Shown in pieces: positions 26,869-35,223 of a DNA stretch of 64,000 nt; positions within the stretch are counted from its first letter, which is position 1; each line of letters starts with the position of its first letter. Origin of the DNA: JAVVTQ01 sp036653595 (GTDB lineage Bacteria; Bacillota; Clostridia; Oscillospirales; Ruminococcaceae); assembly GCA_036653595.1 (NCBI GenBank), contig JAVVTQ010000002.1:22568-86567 (forward strand), written 5' to 3'. The notes beneath the pieces were generated by a model, which saw only the letters and a program-made list of their open reading frames with translations, was not told where the DNA came from and did not search any database. Made by a program: the position numbers and the translations under genes.

Positions 26869-27447
26869 ATGGAGAACAGAACGGTTGACCGCAGAGTGCG
26901 GAGAACAAAATTACAGCTTCGGCGTGCACTTTTACAGCTGCTGGAGACGAGAGAGCTGCGCGATATCAGCGTCATGGAGCTCGCAAAGCTGACAGACATA
27001 AATCGCGGGACATTTTACCTTCACTATAAAGATGTGTTTGACCTGTATGAGCAGATGGAGTCAGAGATTTTCGACGATCTCATGGCAATTGTCGGAAAGT
27101 ACAGCAGCCAGAGCCTGCCCTCGGTTCTGTGCGATTTGCTGCTGGATTTGTTCGATTTCTTTTCCGCCAACTCCGACTTATGCATGCGTCTGCTGCGGAC
27201 AGGCGATGCCGCTTTTATAAACAAGGTTCTCGACTGCATGAAGCCAACGTATAAAAAGGACTGGCGGCTTTTGTTTGGCAATCTCGACGAGGAGCTTTAT
27301 GAGTATTACTATGCCTTCATATCGGCGGGCTGTTTGGGCACGCTGCGCTCATGGTTTTATGGAGGCATGAAAGAGTCTCCCGCCGATATGGCGGCCATGA
27401 CAGCAAATATAATGCTGGGATTTCACAACAATAAAAGTGCGGTTTAG
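26869..27447 (+). CDS. TetR/AcrR family regulator
   Basis: 192 aa. The N-terminal helix-turn-helix (about residues 12-58) carries the family pattern DISVMELAKLTDINRGTFYLHYKD, split as recognition helix NRGTFYLHY plus flanks. The C-terminal ligand domain with a YYYAFISAGCLG stretch fits the TetR_C group common in Bacillota. Divergent from the MMPL exporter with 146 bases between, containing the operator-like repeat; most likely it represses the exporter and perhaps itself until a ligand binds. The ATG at 26869 follows AAAAGGTG. Confidence 0.93.
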   Translation: MENRTVDRRVRRTKLQLRRALLQLLETRELRDISVMELAKLTDINRGTFYLHYKDVFDLYEQMESEIFDDLMAIVGKYSSQSLPSVLCDLLLDLFDFFSANSDLCMRLLRTGDAAFINKVLDCMKPTYKKDWRLLFGNLDEELYEYYYAFISAGCLGTLRSWFYGGMKESPADMAAMTANIMLGFHNNKSAV

Positions 27448-27609
27448 CCACGGATAGCTGCCTTTAGTTTTGGGCAATCTGTGCTCCGGTTCCTCCCAGA
27501 AGCGAAATGAGGTTGCCTCACAGCGTCTGCTGCCGGCCTTGCAGCGCAGGCGCGGGACAGACAAATGCCGGGCCTCAAATCTCATCCGCACCAAGATTAC
27601 GATGACAGC
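27448..27609. other. GC-rich untranslated stretch
   Basis: Between the TetR stop and its terminator lie 162 bases richer in G and C than other gaps here, with several small potential stems. I tested SRP RNA, RNase P and T-box motifs by eye and none fits. It could be a long 3' UTR or an unrecognised small RNA. Confidence 0.3.
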
Positions 27610-27651
27610 AAGAGGCGGGAATGCAGCTTTATAGCCACATTCCCGCCTCTT
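27610..27651 (+). terminator. Intrinsic terminator after the TetR gene
   Basis: AAGAGGCGGGAATG and CATTCCCGCCTCTT pair over 14 bp, followed by a T run (27650-27655). The opposite-strand gene ends ten bases on. Confidence 0.88.
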
Positions 27652-27660
27652 TTTTGTCTA

Positions 27661-28362
27661 TTAAAGAGCCTCAACAAAAGCGTCGAAAATTCTGCGATGC
27701 TCTTCGAATTTTGATGCCAAAAACTCCGGATGCCACTGAACCGCAAGGAAAAAGCGGCAGTCCTTCTTTTCAATCGCCTCAATTATCCCGTCTGGCGCCA
27801 CCGCGCTTGCGCGAAAGCCTTCAGCCAGCCTGTTTATCGCCTGATGGTGCATTGTATTGACCTCAAATTTGCTTTGCCGTGCCGTTATGTTTTCGAGCAG
27901 AGAGCCCTCTGCAATGTCTATGCTATGCACCTTTTGGGCGCGTTTTTTCACATTCCAATGCTCTATCTCGGCTTTTTGTGTGTCGTGCAAAATATCCTGG
28001 AAAAGCGATCCGCCGAACGCGGCATTTATGAGCTGGGCGCCACGGCATATCCCCAGCACAGGTTTGCCGGTCATTTTTGATCGCTCCAAAAGACGAAGCT
28101 CGAAATCATCGCGCTCATCGCATACCGCACCGCACCACGTTTGTTTTTTCTCATTGTACAGCACAGGATTTATATCGTCGCCGCCCGGGAAAAGAAAGCC
28201 GTCACATCCCTGTACATATTCTTCAACTGTCTCTGATTTTGTGCTCCACTGCAAAATGCGCACCTCTGCACCCGCACGTTTGAGCGCAGTTGTATATTTG
28301 TGCTGAAGGTATTTTCTGACTATACCGCTTCCCAGATAGACGACGCCGACAATTTTTCCCAT
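27661..28362 (-). CDS. Gamma-glutamyl-gamma-aminobutyrate hydrolase family protein (class I glutamine amidotransferase-like)
   Basis: 233 aa. Peptidase C26/PuuD-type hydrolase that cleaves gamma-glutamyl bonds. The nucleophile elbow is GICRGAQ (Cys near residue 102), the catalytic His-Glu pair is VQWHPE near 210, and FPGGDDINP near 60 forms the oxyanion region. Start at 28362 with GAGGGG just upstream. It lies 62 bases downstream of an amino acid permease on the same strand, so it may act on an imported gamma-glutamyl compound or amino acid derivative. No other polyamine-pathway gene is nearby. Confidence 0.9.
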   Translation of the reverse strand: MGKIVGVVYLGSGIVRKYLQHKYTTALKRAGAEVRILQWSTKSETVEEYVQGCDGFLFPGGDDINPVLYNEKKQTWCGAVCDERDDFELRLLERSKMTGKPVLGICRGAQLINAAFGGSLFQDILHDTQKAEIEHWNVKKRAQKVHSIDIAEGSLLENITARQSKFEVNTMHHQAINRLAEGFRASAVAPDGIIEAIEKKDCRFFLAVQWHPEFLASKFEEHRRIFDAFVEAL

Positions 28363-28424
28363 ATTACCCCTCATATGCGAAGCGCATTACCAGTTGATTT
28401 AGCGCAGCAATAGACTCTGTCATG

Positions 28425-29579
28425 CTACTTGACGCTGACAAGCGCACCGACACCCATCAAGATTGACGAAATTACTATTAATACTTGAAACGGAATAGCC
28501 CCAAACTTTCCGCAAATCGGACTTGCGCCACCGCTTTGCTTGCGTGAACGGTTGAACGCGACAATCAGCATAAGACCCATGAGCATGGATATTCCGCCGA
28601 CAATTCGCGTGAAAAACATAAATCCTCCTACACCGGAAATGGCCAAAAGGAAGGAGGGCAGTGTCGCCACGACCCAGCACACGGTCTTGCTCGCCTTTGT
28701 CTGTTCGGACACGACATCGCGCAGTGAAAGTGATATTGACCAAAAGGTGGTTATAAGCGCGAGGATGGTAAATATATTGCCAATCCATGCCGCCCACCCG
28801 CCTATGCCATTGCTCCAACCTATCATACCGACTTCGGTAATCTCTCCCTTTGTCGCGGCAAGTGTGCCAAACGTAACGATGAGCACCGCCACCGCCACAA
28901 CCGAGAGTCCCAAAACGATTGAGGTGCGTATCTTTTTTGTGTCGCCCTGCAAACCCTTGACAGCCTGAATTACAGACTGGTTGGCAGCCATTGCGAACAT
29001 CATCATGGAAAACAGCGCGAGCGTTGCGTTGAGTGACGCGGTCTGCTCAGGAAGCGGCTGATGGTCTGCAAATACTGATGCAACTCCGAGTGCCGCTATG
29101 ACGCCGATTATAAGACAAACGGAGATTTTTTCGCTCACTCCGACAGCTTTTAGACCAAAAAATACGATGGAGCTGGCGGCTATGTAAAAGATAATCTGTG
29201 CAACAGCGTTGGACACGGGTATCAGCCCGACTATGACATCCGCCGCGCCGGAGATGTATCCGCTCAGGTTTATCATCATCGAAAACCCAAACACGATAAA
29301 AGCAGCCATCGTCAGCGCTTTCTTTGCTTTGCCGACAAAGAGATACCTCTCAACACATCCGACAACCTGCAAACCGCCGCAGTTGTAGGAGGTTTCAGCA
29401 ATCATAAAGTGAAGAATGATATTGAAAAGCAGCGAAAGAGCCGTGATTATAAGGATAACGGCAACGCTGTTTCGAGATGCGAGAAAGGGCACCGCCATTA
29501 TTCCGCCGCCGATACTGTGACCAATTATTATGCTGGTCGCTTCAAGCAATGAAAGCTTAGCCTCTGTTTTGATTTCCAT
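28425..29579 (-). CDS. Aromatic amino acid permease-like transporter (HAAAP/Trp-Tyr permease type)
   Basis: 384 aa, about eleven TM helices. The first helix has the unwound Gly motif IIIGHSIGGGIMAVP (about 17-31), the substrate and sodium/proton site of LeuT-fold permeases. The sequence resembles the TyrP/Mtr tryptophan-tyrosine permeases in length and in this motif. Secondary uptake of an amino acid is the expected role. ATG at 29579 with GGAGG upstream. Followed by the gamma-glutamyl hydrolase-like gene, probably co-transcribed. Substrate not certain. Confidence 0.82.
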   Translation of the reverse strand: MEIKTEAKLSLLEATSIIIGHSIGGGIMAVPFLASRNSVAVILIITALSLLFNIILHFMIAETSYNCGGLQVVGCVERYLFVGKAKKALTMAAFIVFGFSMMINLSGYISGAADVIVGLIPVSNAVAQIIFYIAASSIVFFGLKAVGVSEKISVCLIIGVIAALGVASVFADHQPLPEQTASLNATLALFSMMMFAMAANQSVIQAVKGLQGDTKKIRTSIVLGLSVVAVAVLIVTFGTLAATKGEITEVGMIGWSNGIGGWAAWIGNIFTILALITTFWSISLSLRDVVSEQTKASKTVCWVVATLPSFLLAISGVGGFMFFTRIVGGISMLMGLMLIVAFNRSRKQSGGASPICGKFGAIPFQVLIVISSILMGVGALVSVK

Positions 29580-29771
29580 AGCATCCTCCGCAATATAAAT
29601 TGTCTTTCAGTTTATCACAAATGTAAAATTCTGTACAGTAAATGCATGATGGTCGATGCAAGTGAGCGTCGCAGCCCGGCTGATGTGCGACTATCCTGTG
29701 AGCTTTTTTGGAGCAGGTGCGCTGCAAAACAAAAAAAGCAACCGTTATGCATTTGAGCGGCAGAGCCGAAA

Positions 29772-29814
29772 CGGCAAAATTCGACGTACAGACACCAAAC
29801 GTCGGATTTTGCCG
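29772..29814 (-). terminator. Intrinsic terminator after tadA
   Basis: CGGCAAAATTCGACGT (29772-29787) pairs with ACGTCGGATTTTGCCG (29799-29814) over 16 bp with one G-U. It lies ten bases beyond the tadA stop on the minus strand. Confidence 0.7.
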
Positions 29815-29824
29815 CTTTTCTTCG

Positions 29825-30283
29825 TCAGCTGCGCTTTTCGCGAAGCGCCTTAAAAAAGTCCGATAAAAGTGCGGCACACTCCTTTTCGAGCACACCGCCC
29901 AAAACCTGCGGCCTGTGATTAAAGCCCATTGAGAACAGATCGCACACACTTCCCGCACAGCCGGCCTTTTTGTCGCTTGCGCCAAACACAACGCGCTCTA
30001 TTCTGCTGTTGATGATTGCGCCCGCACACATCGGACACGGCTCCAGCGTGACATACAGCTCGCAGCCTATCAGCCGCCATCCTCCAAGCGCTCTGCACGC
30101 GTCCCCCACCGCCTTTGTCTCGGCGTGCTGCAATGCGTTTTTTTCACACTCACGCGTGTTGTAGCCCGCTGCGACGACCTCATCTCCGTGCACGATGACA
30201 CAGCCAACAGGCGCTTCGCCGATTTTTTCAGCCAGACGCGCCTGCTCTATCGCAAGTCGCATAAATACTTCATCGCGCTCCAT
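29825..30283 (-). CDS. tadA: tRNA-specific adenosine-34 deaminase
   Basis: 152 aa. Deaminates the wobble A34 of tRNA-Arg(ACG) to inosine. Zinc site: HAETKA (His and catalytic Glu, about residues 53-58) and PCPMCAGA (about 83-90). The family's substrate-side segment RIERVVFGASDKKAGCAGS follows. Length matches bacterial TadA. The start follows the CPBP protease stop by one base, with AAAGGCGG in the end of that gene, so the two are translationally linked. Confidence 0.96.
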   Translation of the reverse strand: MERDEVFMRLAIEQARLAEKIGEAPVGCVIVHGDEVVAAGYNTRECEKNALQHAETKAVGDACRALGGWRLIGCELYVTLEPCPMCAGAIINSRIERVVFGASDKKAGCAGSVCDLFSMGFNHRPQVLGGVLEKECAALLSDFFKALREKRS

Positions 30284-30284
30284 G

Positions 30285-31190
30285 CTATACCGCCTTTGTG
30301 ACAGATAATATCATCATCAGAATAAAAAGCACTATGGCAGCCGCCATCGGCACAGTTGCAAATATGCGAAGCGCAGACACACCGCGATTTTCGTCATCGC
30401 AGGTCTTTTTTGCAAAGCTGCGCAGAATCGTCTCTCTGAACAACACGACGGCGATGGCGCAAAACACCCCGGACAGCCAAATACTCAGAAAAAAAACATC
30501 TTCGCCGCGAGGTGACATCTCGGCGTTGGCAACCATTGCGAGCGCGTTGTTCAAAAAGTGTATGAGCGTCGGGATAACAAGTGACCTTGTTCTGCTTGCG
30601 GTGAATGCCAAAAGAATCGCAAGCAGTAAAATGCTGGGAAATCTCGACACATCCCCGTGAGCCGCCGAAAATAAGATGGATGAAACTATAATTGCAAACC
30701 ACTCGCCAAACTGAGAAAGTCGTGACAGGATAAGACCGCGGAAAAGAAGCTCCTCCATGAAAGCCGGAAGCAACACATACAGCAGCGCATACAGTATTTT
30801 CAGAAATGCGCCGTCCGGAAGTGGAATGGCATATGGCGGAATACCTATATTGAATTTTGCCAAAAAAGCAATCATTGCGGCCGCGATAATCATCGTCAGC
30901 ACATTCAAAGTCAAATACATCGGTACGGCAAGCAGCGTCTGTGTCTTTGTGGGTCTTTGGTACCACACGGCAAGCTCTCGGCCTCTTGACAGAATAAGAA
31001 TCGGTATTCCGATTATGAGGATATACTGTGCTATGCCAGCAAGATAAATCCAAAGCGGCGCGGCCATGCCCGGTATTTTTGCAAAGAGCAAGCCGACGCA
31101 GTAGTTTAATAAATATGAAAGTCCCACAAAACAGCAAAGCGCAAAGCCTATCATTATCGACTGTTCCCTCAATGCAGCTTTTTTGTTCAT
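30285..31190 (-). CDS. CPBP family intramembrane metalloprotease
   Basis: 301 aa, about eight TM helices. The three CPBP (Abi/CAAX protease) motifs are present: EELLFRG (EExxxR, about residue 142), FSAAHGD (FxxxH, about 171) and HFLNN (HxxxN, about 206). These polar residues bind metal within the membrane. Members process prenylated proteins or confer bacteriocin self-immunity; here no bacteriocin gene adjoins, so the substrate is unknown. Start at 31190 follows AAAGGA. tadA follows immediately. Confidence 0.92.
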   Translation of the reverse strand: MNKKAALREQSIMIGFALCCFVGLSYLLNYCVGLLFAKIPGMAAPLWIYLAGIAQYILIIGIPILILSRGRELAVWYQRPTKTQTLLAVPMYLTLNVLTMIIAAAMIAFLAKFNIGIPPYAIPLPDGAFLKILYALLYVLLPAFMEELLFRGLILSRLSQFGEWFAIIVSSILFSAAHGDVSRFPSILLLAILLAFTASRTRSLVIPTLIHFLNNALAMVANAEMSPRGEDVFFLSIWLSGVFCAIAVVLFRETILRSFAKKTCDDENRGVSALRIFATVPMAAAIVLFILMMILSVTKAV

Positions 31191-31294
31191 TGCGTTTTCC
31201 TTTCAAAAGTGTTTTATCAATATAACCACAGCTCAGCCGCCATTTTGTCGAATTCGACCTGCGGCCTTGCTTTTCAAGCTTTTTTATTGTATCA

Positions 31295-31336
31295 CAAAAC
31301 CTGCCGCGAAGCGAGGGAGCCACACAGCAGGTTTTG
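31295..31336 (-). terminator. Hairpin after the MATE gene
   Basis: CAAAACCTGC (31295-31304) pairs with GCAGGTTTTG (31327-31336). On the minus strand the descending arm ends in GGTTTTG. It sits 56 bases past the MATE stop. Confidence 0.6.
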
Positions 31337-31391
31337 CGGCTAATTCAGCCTAAATGCCTTAAAATCCGCTCAATATTTATAATAAAACCGC

Positions 31392-32753
31392 TCACCGTGT
31401 CAGCTGCTTTATAAACTTATATCTGTTGACCTTGACGAGTGCTACAAAGCACTTGAGCACCTGATCCGATTTCAAGCAGCAGTACACGACCACCGGGGAT
31501 AGGTTTAGAACAAACGCAGCTATATATGCGGACGGCAGCACTATAAGGCATACGAATATGATGTCGTTCTTAAAGACGAATGAGGTATCGCCCGCGCCTC
31601 GCACGATTCCCCCGAGCGCAGGGTACTGGTATGCGGTCCCGACGACAGACACGCTCAAAACTATTATAAAGTCTCTTGCAAGCTGCTTTGTCGCTGCGTC
31701 GAGCACGTAGAACTGCAGTATAAAATCCTTTGAGAAAAAAAGCACCGCACCAACCAAAAGACCGTTTAGCAAAAAAAGTACCTGTAGAGTGTTTCCGTAC
31801 TCCCGTACCTTTTTGGGTTTGCCCTCGCCCACTGTTTTTCCTATTATGACAGCAGCGGCGTTGCACGAACCTCCGTTGGTCACTGCGACAAACTGAAACA
31901 GCGTTATTGCGACACTGTTGGCAGCAATTGCCATTGCTCCCAAATGCCCTAGGATCACAGTCTGAATACCTGTTGCGATCCCCCAAAGGCCTGATGACAA
32001 AAGCAGAGGAAATGTGAGGCAAATATAATCTTTTGACAGCAGCCTATTTAGAGAGAAGGTGATTTTTTTGTCCTGTGAAATGACGTGTATTTTTTTGTAT
32101 ATATATAGCAAGACTATCAGAAGCTCAACAACTCTCGCCGTGAGCGTCGCTATTGCCGCACCCACCACACCGAGCCTAGGAGCACCGAACTTTCCGAAAA
32201 TCAGCAGGTAATTCAAAAATATGTTAGTCAACAATGCCCCAACAGAGCAAATCAGCGCAGTGTGCGTTATCTGCATACTTCTGAGCATAGCAAGCAGTGT
32301 GTAGGTCAACGCAAAAAGGGGATATGTGAACCGAATAATGCGAATATAGCTCAATGCCTCTTCGATAATCATGCCTGTGGCGGCGCTGTCCTCTATGAGA
32401 AATATCGAAATGCACTCGCGTGGCGCGACTGTCGTCACGATGAAAAGCACAGCAGCAATTGAAAGACTCGCAATTATTCCGACAGACGTTATTTCAAATA
32501 TCTTTTTTTTCTGATTTTTGCCAAAGTACTGCGAACATATCACCGCCAGCCCCTCGGCAGTGCCCACAAGAATCATCTGATGAAGCAGAAACTGATATTG
32601 ATTGCAGAGAGTCACGCCGGAAAGAGCCGCCTCACTGTACATTCCTAGCATCACGTTGTCTGCGAGTGAAACTCCGAAGGTGACGATGCTGCTCAGAGCT
32701 ATAAGTGTCATATGCTTGAAAAAGTCAGTATAAAAGCTCTTGTCTCGTGTCAT
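31392..32753 (-). CDS. MATE family efflux transporter
   Basis: 453 aa, twelve-helix MATE exporter. Seen: FGVSLADNVMLGMYSEAALSG in helix 1-2 (split), GLAVICSQYFGKNQKKK after helix 2, GAAIATLTARVVELL, and in the second half NAAAVIIGKTVGEGKPKK. It resembles the export protein at 17363 in length and layout but is clearly diverged. GAGGAAGG precedes the ATG. Its start lies about 60 bases from the end of the sugar locus, separated by a hairpin, so it is probably a separate unit. Substrate unknown. Confidence 0.93.
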   Translation of the reverse strand: MTRDKSFYTDFFKHMTLIALSSIVTFGVSLADNVMLGMYSEAALSGVTLCNQYQFLLHQMILVGTAEGLAVICSQYFGKNQKKKIFEITSVGIIASLSIAAVLFIVTTVAPRECISIFLIEDSAATGMIIEEALSYIRIIRFTYPLFALTYTLLAMLRSMQITHTALICSVGALLTNIFLNYLLIFGKFGAPRLGVVGAAIATLTARVVELLIVLLYIYKKIHVISQDKKITFSLNRLLSKDYICLTFPLLLSSGLWGIATGIQTVILGHLGAMAIAANSVAITLFQFVAVTNGGSCNAAAVIIGKTVGEGKPKKVREYGNTLQVLFLLNGLLVGAVLFFSKDFILQFYVLDAATKQLARDFIIVLSVSVVGTAYQYPALGGIVRGAGDTSFVFKNDIIFVCLIVLPSAYIAAFVLNLSPVVVYCCLKSDQVLKCFVALVKVNRYKFIKQLTR

Positions 32754-32769
32754 GCCTTCCTCACTTAAA

Positions 32770-32801
32770 GCACAGGACGCCGGAAACCCGACGTCCTGTG
32801 C
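32770..32801 (-). terminator. Hairpin closing the sugar operon after rbsD
   Basis: GCACAGGACGCCG and CGACGTCCTGTGC pair over 13 bp with one G-U and a six-base loop, just after the rbsD stop. Confidence 0.65.
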
Positions 32802-32816
32802 ATAATAGAATCATTT

Positions 32817-33212
32817 CTAAAAAGTTACGCCTGAAACCAATATGATATTCGCGTATGATGTGCATTCGCCTGTGCGAATGACCGCCTTGGAAACCTTTGT
32901 CATCTCTTTGAGCTTCTCATGGGCGACATATTCGACCGGAATTTTGCCTATCGCCTTTTCGATCTCCGCCAAAAGCCGCGGCGAATGTGTCTTTATCTCC
33001 TCGGCTAGGATGACCTTTTCTACACACAGCTCTCCGAGAACCGTGCACAGCGTATCAATGAATGTCGGAATCCCTTTTTTTAAGGCGAGATCAATTCTCT
33101 CTGTTTCCTTTGGGACCGGAAGTCCGCAGTCTCCGACTGCAAGTGTCTCCTTATGACCCATTGTGGCGATCACAGCCGACACTCTGTCATTGAGCAACTC
33201 ATTCTTCTTCAA
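32817..33212 (-). CDS. rbsD: D-ribose pyranase (RbsD/FucU superfamily)
   Basis: 131 aa, exact family size. Converts pyranose to furanose forms of ribose or related sugars before or during metabolism. Family marks: LLNDRVSAVIATMGHKETL with the catalytic His region, VGDCGLPVPKE and the C-terminal RTGECTSYANIILVSGV. The start is TTG at 33212, six bases after GAGGAG; the nearby ATG is out of frame. Last gene of the minus-strand carbohydrate cluster. RbsD proteins are often found with sugar ABC importers; a sugar other than ribose is possible because no ribokinase is present. Confidence 0.93.
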   Translation of the reverse strand: MKKNELLNDRVSAVIATMGHKETLAVGDCGLPVPKETERIDLALKKGIPTFIDTLCTVLGELCVEKVILAEEIKTHSPRLLAEIEKAIGKIPVEYVAHEKLKEMTKVSKAVIRTGECTSYANIILVSGVTF

Positions 33213-33241
33213 AGCTATCTCCTCTGTATGACAGGATAATA

Positions 33242-33273
33242 TGTCGGACCAGGGCCTGCACCCCGATCCGACA
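33242..33273 (-). terminator. Intercistronic hairpin before rbsD
   Basis: TGTCGGA (33242-33248) and TCCGACA (33267-33273) enclose a GC-rich loop. No clear T run, so more likely an mRNA processing or stability element than a full terminator. Confidence 0.4.
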
Positions 33274-33292
33274 CTTGTTTTGTTGTTATCGG

Positions 33293-34153
33293 TTAGTCTA
33301 TGCCGACAACCGAGTGGAGATATTTCTTTGAATACTCCGCGCTTTCATAGTGGTTTACAATCGGGTTGTCAAGCTCGACACAGAGTATGCCGTCAAATCC
33401 CTTTTGTTTTATATACTTGACTATTGTAACAAAGTCAACGGTGCCCTGTCCGAGCGCTCTGAATTGGGCTGTGGGAAGTGTGTACTCGTGATCCGGATCC
33501 GGCTGAACGTCCTTGAGATGCACATATCCGAGGCGATCGGCGTATTGGACAAAAAGCTCCTCAGGGCGCATTCCATTGATTGTTGTATGGGCTGTGTCAA
33601 GGCAAAACCAAACGTATTTGGGATCGGTGTGTGACGCGAAATAATCGATCTCTTCCTGTCTCTCGATGACTGTGCCGTAGTGGGGGTGCAGTGTCAGCTT
33701 TATACCGGCCTCTGCGCACATTTTCCCGAGCACATTAGCCTGCTCAGAGGCAAGCTTATAATCATTCTCCGTGACTTTGCGATCTGTCGGGCGTTTGGGG
33801 CTTTCGAGGTTCATGTACATTTTGCCCTTTGTTCCGTGGCGCTTCATGAACTCAATGCAACGCTCTGTGACCTTGACATCTTTCTCGAAATCGTTTGTGA
33901 GGTAATTGTAGATGCAAGAAAACGTCAGCTTATACTTTTTCATAAGAGCATCAAACTCGTCGTCTGCGCCATCGTAATATTCTGTGATAAAGTTGAAGCA
34001 TTCGACATTGTAAAAGCCGATGTCCGACATTGTCTTGCAGGCAATTTCAAAATCGCGTTTGGGATGCTCGCTCCATGACTGCCAATCCTTCTTGTTTATG
34101 TCGCGCGAAAAATCGTAGCGCATCCAGTTCCATACCGTATAGCCTAATTCCAT
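33293..34153 (-). CDS. Sugar phosphate isomerase/epimerase family protein (IolE-like TIM barrel)
   Basis: 286 aa, AP-endonuclease-2/xylose-isomerase-like TIM barrel, metal dependent. Ligand-bearing segments in order: NVECFNF, LTLHPHYGTVIER (about 155-167), WFCLDTAHTTI (about 183-193), YVHLKDVQ (about 212-219), ALGQGTVDF and CVELDN. The HPHYGTV and LGQGTVDF segments resemble inosose dehydratase IolE, so an elimination on a keto-inositol or keto-sugar is possible as well as an epimerisation. ATG at 34153 with GGAGG six bases upstream. Between the alcohol dehydrogenase and rbsD genes in the same direction. Confidence 0.85.
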   Translation of the reverse strand: MELGYTVWNWMRYDFSRDINKKDWQSWSEHPKRDFEIACKTMSDIGFYNVECFNFITEYYDGADDEFDALMKKYKLTFSCIYNYLTNDFEKDVKVTERCIEFMKRHGTKGKMYMNLESPKRPTDRKVTENDYKLASEQANVLGKMCAEAGIKLTLHPHYGTVIERQEEIDYFASHTDPKYVWFCLDTAHTTINGMRPEELFVQYADRLGYVHLKDVQPDPDHEYTLPTAQFRALGQGTVDFVTIVKYIKQKGFDGILCVELDNPIVNHYESAEYSKKYLHSVVGID

Positions 34154-34180
34154 GATAAACCTCCAAAATTTTAATGTATG

Positions 34181-35200
34181 TTAAGGCTTTATGACAACCT
34201 TAATCGCCTGTCCTTTTGCGAGCTTTTCCAGTCCCTTGTGGATATCCTCCAGAGGCATGACATCCGTGACAAGTGCAGCCACATCTATCATTTTCTCCTC
34301 TAGCACCTTTACGGCTTCCGGGAATGTCGCGTTCGCAAGCCATGTGCCGAGCACAGAAACTTCGTTTGTCGTTATCTCACACTGGGAAATCTCGCTCACG
34401 GCTTTCTTGTTTACGCCAAACAGTACAATCTTTCCTCCACGGCGCACATAACCAAGCGAGCTTTTGAGCTGCGAGCCGGTTACGTCAAAGACATAGTCGG
34501 CACCGATTCCCGTCTCTTGCATAACTATACCGCACGCGTCCTGATCGCGGGGGTTTAATACTGTCGCAATCTTGAGCTTTTTTGCAAACTCCGCACGCCA
34601 CGGCGACATTTCAAGCAAAAAGCACTTACCGATGCCCGAAGCCTTTAAAAGCATTGCAATCATCAGGCCTATAGGGCCGCTTCCGACGATAACAGCACTC
34701 TCTCCCGGAAGAACGTTCACCTTTTTGACGCCATTTATAGCACATGCAAGCGGCTCTGCGCATGCTGCGACCTCATCGGAGACACTTTTTGAAATTTTAT
34801 ACGCTACCTTACTCGACACGCGGCAATACTTTGCAAAGGCACCGTCAAAGTCTATACCGAGTGCCTCAATGTGTTCGCACAGGTTGGGCAGATTTTTGCG
34901 GCAATAGAAACATTCTCCGCAATAGTTGTTTGGATTGACCACAACCCTGTCACCGATTTCAAGATTTGACACCTTCGCGCCTTTTTCTACTACTGTGCCG
35001 ACAAACTCATGACCCAATGTGGTCTCAGGGGTTGCAATATATCCCGGCGGGTCGGATGTGATATGTACATCTGTACCACATATGCTGACAGCTTTCACCT
35101 CAAGAATAATTTGATCATCGCTTTCAATCATTGGAGTTTTGACGTCTTTAATGACAAAAGAACCTGTTTTTTCAAATACTGCCGCTCTCATTGTGCCCAT
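34181..35200 (-). CDS. Zinc-dependent alcohol dehydrogenase (sorbitol/threonine dehydrogenase type)
   Basis: 339 aa medium-chain dehydrogenase. Catalytic zinc ligands Cys41, His64 and Glu65 (SICGTD and GHEF), structural zinc cysteines 94, 97, 100 and 108, and a Rossmann loop VGSGPIGL near 170. Oxidises a secondary alcohol of a sugar or polyol with NAD(P). The start ATG at 35200 has AAAGGA seven bases ahead; ATG 35191 is the alternative. Just downstream of the LacI gene and upstream of the IolE-like gene, it is probably a catabolic step of the same pathway. Substrate not determined. Confidence 0.92.
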   Translation of the reverse strand: MGTMRAAVFEKTGSFVIKDVKTPMIESDDQIILEVKAVSICGTDVHITSDPPGYIATPETTLGHEFVGTVVEKGAKVSNLEIGDRVVVNPNNYCGECFYCRKNLPNLCEHIEALGIDFDGAFAKYCRVSSKVAYKISKSVSDEVAACAEPLACAINGVKKVNVLPGESAVIVGSGPIGLMIAMLLKASGIGKCFLLEMSPWRAEFAKKLKIATVLNPRDQDACGIVMQETGIGADYVFDVTGSQLKSSLGYVRRGGKIVLFGVNKKAVSEISQCEITTNEVSVLGTWLANATFPEAVKVLEEKMIDVAALVTDVMPLEDIHKGLEKLAKGQAIKVVIKP

Positions 35201-35223
35201 ACAATTTTCCTTTCAGCGTTGTT

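Noticed and set aside
27448..27609. SRP RNA, RNase P RNA or T-box in the GC-rich gap (a GGGAGGAACCGGAG run on the minus strand looks T-box-like)
   Set aside because: The essential TGGN of the T-box is AGGA, no gene follows in that direction, and the SRP and RNase P core motifs are absent.
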